Below, piece by piece: positions 7,501 through 13,973 of a DNA stretch of 13,973 bases. Source of the stretch: Coemansia sp. RSA 1804 (lineage: Eukaryota; Kickxellomycota; Kickxellomycetes; Kickxellales; Kickxellaceae); NCBI GenBank assembly GCA_027578815.1, contig JANBTH010000600.1, positions 1-13,973 of the forward strand. The letters run 5' to 3'. The position numbers and the translations under genes are program-made. The notes below the pieces were generated by a model. The model ran no database searches and was not told the DNA's origin. It saw only the letters and a list, made by a program, of their open reading frames with translations. Each line of letters starts with the position of its first letter. The stretch's first letter is position 1.

Positions 7501-7790
7501 GGTCCATGCTATCCAACGCCCGCTTCATCGAGACCAGCAGCAGGAATCGTGCCAATGATTTGCCGGTGATGTTTTCCTCTCCAATACCGGTCCTGCCGCC
7601 TTCGAGTGTCCGTTATCCGCAGCTGCTGATGCGCAAGTACCACATCTGGCGCCCCGGCTCCCCACTGGGCCCCACTCGCCAGGTTCCCTTCTTCAAGACC
7701 AGACGCCTGGTTCTTCACTTGCCGCCTGATGTCGTTGCGACCGCCGACCAAACAGAACCATCAGAACCAACAAACCAGATCACCAACTGA
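4551..7790 (+). CDS. SNF2-family ATPase (Rad5/Rad16/SHPRH-like group), no RING finger
   Basis: A single 1079-codon frame encodes a two-lobed SNF2 ATPase that would use ATP to move along or remodel DNA-protein complexes in the nucleus. A basic Gln/Arg-rich N-terminus (about 25-50) is followed by the Q-type entry motif YGYQKNSLFKMLKREL (Gln109). The P-loop DMGTGKT is at 206-212, motif Ia VVVPDNLIDQW near 343-353, and motif II DEGH at 450-453. TGTPTHN is at 478-484. Lobe 2 has CIVFVSGQ, the motif V region DVNLAAYGIDL and the motif VI region QAIKRAHRLGQ (924-934). Between motifs I and Ia is an insert of over 100 residues. A Cys cluster (C414, C416, C424, C426) precedes motif II, and a Ser/Asp-rich linker of about 55 residues follows TGTPTHN. 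No RING Cys/His array was found between the lobes, so ubiquitin-ligase activity is not predicted. Layout recalls Rad5/Rad16 and plant F-box-SNF2 proteins; subfamily is unsure. The ATG follows an in-frame TAG 9 nt upstream. Confidence 0.95.
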   Translation: MPQLDISARNTSTANREGNSGSHDGDQRFPSGKRRQKQQQRQSRPKRGRRSIEADADLPTLLDIFQFLDSPDPAPYLDACMSSEYSDIFEACLGDGKYEGMRTQLYGYQKNSLFKMLKRELLPDFFLDPNYSPLRNAEPGVAEELRDGGKRLQHPLLPYFQFAHRFNDASNPWLYTRSSSEAGGNPVRAQDVSWYSDTRGGIICEDMGTGKTCECLALVLLTKRQMAHPPAKGDSLACVGTVASALATDLGAGRGNSADDGVHSLKTIAARAALLSCAESLRVMHDDGLVADAVWKQLAPYPPYYWVNPIGEDDNRPRRGAGNYSAQQVSFKVYMSSSTMVVVPDNLIDQWVREKYKHVEDARGLEVLKIDSNTLTVPEPTQLIQYDVVLISVSRLSKEYVPIDTNISGLWHQCRCYSRGLEQCACDRRMEAAALRSPLLRVHWKRIIVDEGHIMSSRNATRSLIAAHLIADRRWVCTGTPTHNLVHATSEISTDSPGDPVAQAESSDSVAAGECSQGTACDGSPTAAHSRPRRRYRVGQRESSGDFFQLGMLVSKFLRVAPFSQSTARWTGIMVQPYKRDEPGARDRLRALMQNIMVRNRAESVGSEVQLPPLHEKMVTLAPSRLQKLTYNTVVAFFHINAVLTERSGRDYFFHPDNKKHLRQVVENLFLACFWFSASLDHIRDGVDHGRRAIELWSEGKKPAYTDADVALLRRCVAELQRASDDAEWMHTMQAASVAYRVDGLPARMRAEGFLAPGDESQPSDGMLLMTSDQIADIGARTRSMLATDDDDLPPRTSNLTPCEFEMLGSATISACTSSKVAYIVNSVSRYQVDEKCIVFVSGQSEAAIVSEALTVARVRHLVYASHGMSSQSQRRNNITTFSTSVMYNTIVMDVNLAAYGIDLSAASRVWFVSPVWQAARERQAIKRAHRLGQHRPVFVETLLTAGSIEQALWSRRQELLSSDGDSDTQHVVSGGVEDDGKMRSMLSNARFIETSSRNRANDLPVMFSSPIPVLPPSSVRYPQLLMRKYHIWRPGSPLGPTRQVPFFKTRRLVLHLPPDVVATADQTEPSEPTNQITN

Positions 7791-8074
7791 AGATCTTTTG
7801 CTTCTGTGAGTAAAGAAAAGAGATGGCTGATCATATCTCCTTCTCCTCTCGCCACTGTAATTTTAATACCACCGCTTAGCAACTATAATATATTTTTAGT
7901 TTTTTATATGCCAAATTTTGAAGATGTGCTGTGGAACCAGCCACGGGACAAAAAGAAGAAAAGAGCTAGTGAATGGAATGAATAAAAAGAAATAAACATA
8001 ATAAATTGACAATGGAACAGGGTGACTTGTGGAGCAAAAAGAACGGACGGACTGAATGAGCTACTTGATTATTT
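7791..8074. other. Convergent intergenic region with shared 3' ends
   Basis: It separates the stop codon of the SNF2 gene (plus) from the stop codon of the tuberin gene (minus) by 284 bp. Plus-strand AATAAA signals cluster at its right side. The only minus-strand signal noticed is a weak ATTAAA at 7867-7862. If both are used, the two 3' UTRs overlap. No small gene was seen. Confidence 0.7.
7981..8005 (+). terminator. Cluster of three AATAAA polyadenylation signals
   Basis: AATAAA occurs at 7981-7986, 7991-7996 and 8000-8005, about 190-215 nt after the SNF2 stop codon. A T-rich stretch (about 7889-7907) lies upstream. The cleavage site would fall just before the end of the opposing tuberin gene. 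Confidence 0.6.
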
Positions 8075-11000
8075 TTACATTCGGCCGTAGAATGTCTCCA
8101 GATCCTTGATCAGGAAGCCCAGCGCTTGACTGGCCGTCTTTGCCTTCGACGGGTCCGACACAATGTCCCCAAACTCGGCAAGATCCGCCTGGTCTCTGGC
8201 CAGCAGCGCCAGATTGCTAGTGCCGCCAGGAGAACCAGAAAACTGGGATTGTGGCTGTTGTTGCTGCTGCTGTATTGCAGACATCGACTTCCTCGCCGTC
8301 TCTTTCTGCGCCTGTGCACGAATGCGCTTGATCATCCTCAGCCGTGCGCGCCAGGGCGAAATGAACTCAGCCGCATGCGCGTCGGCTGCAAAGTTGGAGC
8401 TCGAATAGACCTGCGAGAACAGCGCTGCATGGATAGCCACGCTGCGCACAAATAACGGGAGCGCACTCAGACCAAGCAGCTTTGGTTCTATGGCAGGGCC
8501 CACAAACGGCACATCCGGGTTTACCTGCGTCTTGACCTTGTAGAGTTGCTCAAACTTGGGAGCCTTGTACGAGGGATCATCGTTATCGTTGTCATAATCG
8601 CCATCGTTGCTGTTGCTCATGTTCTGGGGCGACCACGATGCCGTGTCCTCATCCTCCTGCACCGACGTCTGTCCGTCTACTGGCGTGACAATGATCTGCA
8701 CAAAGTTAAACTGCGTGTAGATTGTGTCAAACTCGTACTCCTTGCCAGACTCATTGAACACAATGTGCACATAGTCGTTGCCCATGTGCGCCTTCTTGCG
8801 CAGCAGCTTCTCCTGCTCGCCCTTCTGCGCTGGCATCAGTGTGCCTACGTGAAACACAAGCTTCCCAACCAGGTCGCGCCATGTAATCGTGTAGCGCCCA
8901 TCGCCGTCCTGACCGCTCGTATCTAGTCCCGCGGAGAAGCCCTTTGATTTGCTCAGCCGTGTGATTCTGCCCAGGCCGCGCAAAAACGCCCAGTACGCAG
9001 GCGAGCCCTGCTGATTGAGGAGAATCTCCTGTTCCGTAGTCTGTCCGGGCCCCACATACGCAACGCTAGCCTTGTGCGCGTCAATCGTCGATGTGTTATC
9101 AAACACACGCAGCGTCCGCGCTATCGCCTCAAGATCCGTCGGCAGATGGGCTGGCGGATCAATGTTCTGCAACCCTGGGTACGCCGCAATAAACTCCTGC
9201 GCCAGACAGGGCGCTGCTCCAAACCTGATCGGAAGCCGCGCCGCACGGATCATGCTTCCGCTTTGCTGCACCAGCTCGCCGCGAAGGAGTCTGCGCACAG
9301 AGTCGATGGGGAGCGTGTCGTTATCCGCGCCGCTGCCCGACGGTCCGGATATAACCAAAGAGTGCAGCCGGCGGTTGCGGCTGATGCTCCGGCCGCGCAA
9401 CATCATTCCTGGTGCTGGGGACGAGGGAGATTGTGGTGCCAGCATGGTGTTTGGTCCGCCATAAAATGTGCCCGGGGACATGGTGGTAGGCATTGCAGAC
9501 AGTGGTGGTGGTGGTGGCGACAGAGGCAGACTCTCCCGCTCGATGCGCTTCTTCACAATCTCCTCGGCAAGATTCACAATACGCGAAGAGCTGCCGCTCG
9601 GACTGCGCACCATGATCTGCGCAAGCGGGCCGTCGGTCTGCGCCCGGATCGTCACAATCCCGTTGTGCTGTATCCAGCTGCGCTCAACCACTGCCCCAAA
9701 GTCCTCCTTAACCGCAGCGTCAGCCTGCTTAAGAATGTCGTTGCTTGTCCGGTTAAAGTTGTGCAGGATCATGTCAAGGCACACCTCGTTGGACTCGTCT
9801 AGACTGTCCTGGCTGTAGTTCGACTGCAGCAATCCCAGGATAAGGTGGTCAACGGTTTCAGCCTTGAGTCCTGGGTTGAGTGACAGATAGTAGACATTGA
9901 TTACCTGGTACGCCATCACCAACACATACTGATTGAGTGCTGTTGGGCTCGCGGAATTATTCTGTGCCTGGTTAGCAGCGTTTCCGGCCGCTCCTGACAC
10001 AGCATTGGAGCTCTGGCGGAGGTGGCTGCTGCTTGCGCGGGAGGACATGTTGCTGCTGTTGCCACTGGTGTCCGTTGGTGTGTTTGCAGGCATGCTGCTC
10101 GAAAGGTTCACCTCGCGTCGTCGCTGGTTATTATGGAAGCGTATGTAGTTGATAGCCACGGCGAAGAGCATCCTGTAGTCCTGCGAACGAAGATTCGAGT
10201 GAAGATCCTGCTCTCGCGACAATGACGACACAAACTCTATGAGATGCACGCTGAGATTTGCAGCCGAATAGATCTTGGCCAGCTGCTGAAGAGTAAACGA
10301 CAACGTGCGCATCATTGCTGGCGGCAGCTCAAGCATAGCCACGCTCAGCGCATGCAAACAGCTCTGTGACGAGGACGTTGCATCGGTCGTCACAATAAGG
10401 CCGTCGCGGAATGTGGCAATAAGCAGGTCCTCAAGCTCGCGTGTCAAAAAATCCTTGGGATTCATGATACTGATCAGCAATCCGTATGCGTATGTCGTAA
10501 TCCTGCTCTTTACGGCAGATGAAACACGCAGGCGTGTGTCTTGTGCACAGATGCCGTTCTTCAGGTAGCTGATCAGATACGAAAGCAGGTTCGTAGTTTC
10601 CTTGTCGTACACCCCAAACAGATACGTGTTCCCCAGCTGATGCGAAAGCCCCTCACACAGCACATAGTATGTCTCGATGCTGGTGTTTGTCTGGAACAGT
10701 TCCAGCAGAATCGTCACGTAGCGCAAAATAGGGAAAGGAACACCCCTGTGCCGCACCACAGGTTTCACTTTGGCCGCAATCGCCGCAGTAATAGCACGCG
10801 TTGTCGTGTTGTTGTTCCTGGGGCTGGCTACCATACTTTCTATTCTCTCGTGGCCGTCTCCCTTGGTGTCGTCAGATGCGCTGCTCTTTTCGTCCTGGAA
10901 CGGCTTCCACAGCTTCAGCCGTGTGTTTTCGTTAAGACTCACTCGCTGGTCCATCACCGTGTCGCGATCAGGGCTCAGTATATACAGATTCATATTCGAG

Positions 11001-13681
11001 TCGGAATGCATCCGCATAAGTACCGACAAGATCTCCCGCTGCATCGAGTGAAACGTGTGGTCTGACTCCAGTAGATCCAAAAGCAGATTCGTCAGCTTAA
11101 TTGTGTCCGCTGCCCACTGCATGTAGTTGCGCTCAATAAGCATATCGGCTGTGGTGATTCGCCACTCAAATATCGAAAGAAGGCACTTCACCAGATGCGA
11201 GATGCGGGCATAGCTGGGGTACGCCCGTTCTTCCTCAACAGACGAACTGTTTTCAACAAGCACAGGAAATTGTGACGCTTGTTGGTGGCTTTGGCGGGTT
11301 TGCTGTGATAGAGCAGACAACTCACCTGCAACTCCAGAACCTGCTTCCCTTGAGTTTGCGTTCTGCTGCTGTTGCTGTTTCTGTAAAGAGCTTGTGGAAC
11401 GAGAAAATGACGGCTCGATGGCGGCACGCGCAGCGGCGGATAATATGCTGCTAAAAAGATCCGACCGAATCGACTTTCGTAGCGACGAGTTCAGCATCTC
11501 CAGTATATGGCCAACAATCTTGTCGTTGTCCTCAAGATGGAGCTGCTCAAAGACAGACATGACAATAGGCACGCGCTCTACATCAGACGAGTATATGTCC
11601 ACCGACTCTGAAAATATCTTCCCGCAAAGCCGGATCATGTAGTGCCGAAGTGCCACAGACCGTGCGCGGTCAAAATAATACAAGTGCATCATCTCGTTCA
11701 GCGTGTCCAGCCAGCCCGACGAGCCAGGCCGCAGACTCCCGCGCAAGTCAATAAACTGCAGAAGGCTCTGTGCAAGCTCGTCGTTGAGTACGGTGCGCAT
11801 GCGGTAAAGAAGCTCAATAAGCAGCAGCAGTGTTGGAGAGTCGCTTCTCCGGAATACGCCAACAATGGACTGCAGCGCACAGTCGTAGAGATACGCCACT
11901 GTTGGCCGCGGGCCCTCGTCTTCGCAGAGCCCGTCTTCCTTTTCAGAGACATCGTCGCCGCTATCGTCGTAGCCGCCCACCAGACGGCATTCCACCGTGT
12001 CCTCCAGAATGCCTATAAGCACGGCCCAATCGTCAGGCAGCATCAGATCAACGCGATCGTCATTCACCACCTTACATAAATAGGGAAAGATCAGTCGAAG
12101 CACTCTTGGATGCATGTGCTGCGCGGCCTTGTGCAGTACAGGCAGACAGTTTCCAGTGCGCATACTGAACTGAAAGCCAGTTGGGCCTGTGTCCATCACC
12201 TGCGTTATAAAGTAGACCATTCCGTTGATTGCGTACTTGTATGGCGTCATTGTGGGCGTCTTGTAGAAGGGCAGCGCCTTGAGTGATCTGTTTCCTTTGC
12301 GAAGGATGCGGTTCATCGACAGCAGCGTGTCGCGCATATAGCAGGATGTAAACAGAATGCGCACAATCTCGCAGCACTGGTCCTTGCAATCTGCAATGCT
12401 GGCAGCGGTAGTGCACAGAAGCATGATCCCAGGCAGCAGGACGTCCTGCGATATTGCGCCGTATGTGATCACTGTCTTCAGGAACTTTAGCACTTCCACA
12501 ATGTGTTCGGGCTCGGTCCATTTCCACAACACTGCTTTGACGCCGTCCTCGTCGACCATGCGCGGCTGCGCTGCCTGATCACATAGCCAGGACGCGGCGT
12601 CTGACACGGCGGCAGGATCCAGCACCGGATACTCGGTCTCTACAATCGAAGAAAAGAAGGACAGCGAGGCACTGAGTGCAATATGTGCCGCGGCGGTTTC
12701 TTCTGCAAAGGGCCCGTGCTTTGGGAGCTCAGCATACTGGGTATGCACGGCCATTTTGACCCAGCGCTGCGTGAGGTCGAACCAGAATGATGGGTCACCA
12801 GAAAAACAGTGCGCGTTATTTGACGCCCATGCAACGCATTGTAGAGCAAATGACGTTTCTTCCCAGCCATTGGCCTGTGAGATAACTTCCAGCATAGAGG
12901 TACGAGTGCCTCTAACATCGCCACCAAAGTCCTGTTCCTGCGGATCGCACTTTGCAATACCAGCAAGAAACGCCAGCACAAGAATCCGGGCACGGTGTAC
13001 CAGCTCATCATAATCCTCGCCGACGCCAACGTTAACTCCAACGCCGACACCACCAAACGCAAACTCTACAATGTCGCGCAAAAGATTCCACAGCTCGCTA
13101 ATGTTTGTCGCTTTAACATTACTCATCTGGAATGCAAGTTCTTGCAGTGCATCGAGCCGGTCTCCAAGAGGCAGGCCTTTATCAAGCAATCCAGGCTGAT
13201 CTCGAGCTAGCGCAACAGCATCAGAGTTAGCAGGGTTGGGGCGTGAGGCAACAGAATCAACAGCCGAATGAATGCTATGTTTGTCGGAGGACTCGACCTG
13301 CACATCATCTGCGTATCCAGGAGTAGTCGGCTGTTGCTGTTGCTGCTGCTCATGCGCCTGCGCCTGCTCCTGTTGTGGTGATACTGCAAAGTGCACTGCT
13401 GCATGGACATCGCCGCGGGACGCTGGAATTGAATATGCTACAGCAGCTGTTGTGTCGACGGGCGTAGAGACTGAAGGGTTATCTGCATCGTGGGTCCCAG
13501 CGCTGCCTCTGCTGTCCTGTGCAAAAGGGCCGCGCAGAATTTGACGAAACAGCGCCGAAATAGAGCCAGTGCCTCTCTTGCCGACGCTGCTGCTGTTTCT
13601 GCTGCCAATGCCGCCACTACCACTGTCGCTTCCAGGGTGGACAGAGCGTCCGGTATCGCCGGAACGCTCACCGCTATCCAT
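8075..13681 (-). CDS. TSC2: Tuberin (TSC2) orthologue, RapGAP-domain GTPase activator for Rheb
   Basis: A single 1868-codon frame, close to the length of human tuberin (about 1807). Known role: with hamartin (TSC1), tuberin acts on endolysosomal membranes as GAP for Rheb and so restrains TORC1. Residues 1-165 are Ser/Gly/Gln-rich. About 170-1010 is the helical tuberin N-terminal region, and about 1248-1285 holds the conserved NQYVLVMAYQVI segment. A Ser/Pro-rich linker with a proline run (near 1390) and RGRSIS (1429-1434) precedes the RapGAP domain (about 1530-1750). That domain contains VAYVGPGQ, AYWAFLRGLGRI, HMGNDYVHIVFNESG and QFNFVQIIVTP. Asn1635 in GND aligns with the catalytic 'Asn thumb' of tuberin, so the enzyme should be active. 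The C-terminus has the SPWRARLRMIKRIR helix, a Gln run (about 1804-1809) and a conserved-looking end. The ATG is the first after an in-frame TAA 6 nt upstream. Absence of introns in 5.6 kb is notable beside the intron-rich SR gene. Confidence 0.96.
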   Translation of the reverse strand: MDSGERSGDTGRSVHPGSDSGSGGIGSRNSSSVGKRGTGSISALFRQILRGPFAQDSRGSAGTHDADNPSVSTPVDTTAAVAYSIPASRGDVHAAVHFAVSPQQEQAQAHEQQQQQQPTTPGYADDVQVESSDKHSIHSAVDSVASRPNPANSDAVALARDQPGLLDKGLPLGDRLDALQELAFQMSNVKATNISELWNLLRDIVEFAFGGVGVGVNVGVGEDYDELVHRARILVLAFLAGIAKCDPQEQDFGGDVRGTRTSMLEVISQANGWEETSFALQCVAWASNNAHCFSGDPSFWFDLTQRWVKMAVHTQYAELPKHGPFAEETAAAHIALSASLSFFSSIVETEYPVLDPAAVSDAASWLCDQAAQPRMVDEDGVKAVLWKWTEPEHIVEVLKFLKTVITYGAISQDVLLPGIMLLCTTAASIADCKDQCCEIVRILFTSCYMRDTLLSMNRILRKGNRSLKALPFYKTPTMTPYKYAINGMVYFITQVMDTGPTGFQFSMRTGNCLPVLHKAAQHMHPRVLRLIFPYLCKVVNDDRVDLMLPDDWAVLIGILEDTVECRLVGGYDDSGDDVSEKEDGLCEDEGPRPTVAYLYDCALQSIVGVFRRSDSPTLLLLIELLYRMRTVLNDELAQSLLQFIDLRGSLRPGSSGWLDTLNEMMHLYYFDRARSVALRHYMIRLCGKIFSESVDIYSSDVERVPIVMSVFEQLHLEDNDKIVGHILEMLNSSLRKSIRSDLFSSILSAAARAAIEPSFSRSTSSLQKQQQQQNANSREAGSGVAGELSALSQQTRQSHQQASQFPVLVENSSSVEEERAYPSYARISHLVKCLLSIFEWRITTADMLIERNYMQWAADTIKLTNLLLDLLESDHTFHSMQREILSVLMRMHSDSNMNLYILSPDRDTVMDQRVSLNENTRLKLWKPFQDEKSSASDDTKGDGHERIESMVASPRNNNTTTRAITAAIAAKVKPVVRHRGVPFPILRYVTILLELFQTNTSIETYYVLCEGLSHQLGNTYLFGVYDKETTNLLSYLISYLKNGICAQDTRLRVSSAVKSRITTYAYGLLISIMNPKDFLTRELEDLLIATFRDGLIVTTDATSSSQSCLHALSVAMLELPPAMMRTLSFTLQQLAKIYSAANLSVHLIEFVSSLSREQDLHSNLRSQDYRMLFAVAINYIRFHNNQRRREVNLSSSMPANTPTDTSGNSSNMSSRASSSHLRQSSNAVSGAAGNAANQAQNNSASPTALNQYVLVMAYQVINVYYLSLNPGLKAETVDHLILGLLQSNYSQDSLDESNEVCLDMILHNFNRTSNDILKQADAAVKEDFGAVVERSWIQHNGIVTIRAQTDGPLAQIMVRSPSGSSSRIVNLAEEIVKKRIERESLPLSPPPPPLSAMPTTMSPGTFYGGPNTMLAPQSPSSPAPGMMLRGRSISRNRRLHSLVISGPSGSGADNDTLPIDSVRRLLRGELVQQSGSMIRAARLPIRFGAAPCLAQEFIAAYPGLQNIDPPAHLPTDLEAIARTLRVFDNTSTIDAHKASVAYVGPGQTTEQEILLNQQGSPAYWAFLRGLGRITRLSKSKGFSAGLDTSGQDGDGRYTITWRDLVGKLVFHVGTLMPAQKGEQEKLLRKKAHMGNDYVHIVFNESGKEYEFDTIYTQFNFVQIIVTPVDGQTSVQEDEDTASWSPQNMSNSNDGDYDNDNDDPSYKAPKFEQLYKVKTQVNPDVPFVGPAIEPKLLGLSALPLFVRSVAIHAALFSQVYSSSNFAADAHAAEFISPWRARLRMIKRIRAQAQKETARKSMSAIQQQQQQPQSQFSGSPGGTSNLALLARDQADLAEFGDIVSDPSKAKTASQALGFLIKDLETFYGRM

Positions 13682-13973
13682 ATATTACTCTGGTATTTTG
13701 GGGGGTGATGTATTGAAAGAGTGGGAGAGAAAAAGTGTGGGTGCGGGTATCAGCTGAGCACAAGATGAAAGAAGTGAGGGAAGAGGAAAAAAGCAGATAT
13801 GTGTTAAAGATGTGCACACAAAAGTGAAGAAAAAATGAAAGAAGTGAAAAGAAAGAACAAGTAAAAAGGAGAGCGAAAAGAGAGAAAGGCAATGAGGAGA
13901 AGGCCAGCAAGTCTCGGCCATCAAGAAAAGCACAAACGCAGCCAGCCAGCATAAGAATGGATGGGGGCATTCA
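13682..13973 (-). promoter_or_regulatory. 5' leader or promoter of the tuberin gene, pyrimidine-rich
   Basis: On the sense (minus) strand this stretch is dominated by CTT and TTC runs up to the start codon, typical of fungal core promoters and leaders. No TATA box is evident close to the start; only AATATATG abuts the ATG itself. An overlapping open frame of 98 codons is a product of this T-rich composition and is not called a gene. Confidence 0.5.

Noticed and set aside
13674..13970. Minus-strand frame of 98 codons upstream of tuberin
   Set aside because: It reflects the C/T-rich leader (Phe/Leu/Ser runs) and is out of frame with tuberin, whose own frame has a TAA 6 nt before the ATG.

Overview
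The window looks like nuclear DNA from a fungus. Protein genes lie on both strands, introns are short (about 124-137 bp) with GTAAGT/GTATGT donors and TAG acceptors, and promoters are pyrimidine-rich. Coding GC is moderate and third-position rich. A full-length tuberin (TSC2) gene carrying Gln-rich inserts argues against budding yeast, which lacks TSC2. An early-diverging 'zygomycete' lineage (for example Kickxellomycotina) would fit, but this is inference from general character, not from a match.

Layout. (1) 1-983, minus strand: 5' part of a split gene for an SR-type splicing factor. Four exons rebuild a complete RRM most like SRSF10/SRSF2. The gene runs off the left edge before its RS tail, and its fourth intron holds a possible poison cassette exon. 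(2) 984-2384: AT-rich intergenic DNA without a convincing gene. (3) 2385-3714, plus strand: AGGGG/CCCCT-rich promoter, TATA box, a roughly 600-nt stretch without any ATG, one four-codon uORF, then a short ORF of 84 residues with an exact RSxSxP 14-3-3-type motif. (4) 3715-4550: intergenic, with an unresolved stretch open on both strands. (5) 4551-7790, plus strand: an intronless 1079-residue SNF2-family ATPase with large inserts and no RING finger. (6) 7791-8074: short convergent intergenic region with plus-strand polyadenylation signals. (7) 8075-13681, minus strand: intronless 1868-residue tuberin with the RapGAP domain and catalytic Asn thumb intact. (8) 13682-13973: its pyrimidine-rich leader or promoter.

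The genes do not form an operon-like unit. Splicing, chromatin or DNA-repair remodelling and TORC1 control are unrelated jobs, and the order looks like ordinary eukaryotic neighbourhood. No mobile element, CRISPR array, tRNA or rRNA was seen. The points most worth checking are the candidate poison exon in the SR gene, the unusual leader and 14-3-3 motif of the 84-residue ORF, and the AGC-kinase-type site placed before the tuberin GAP domain.
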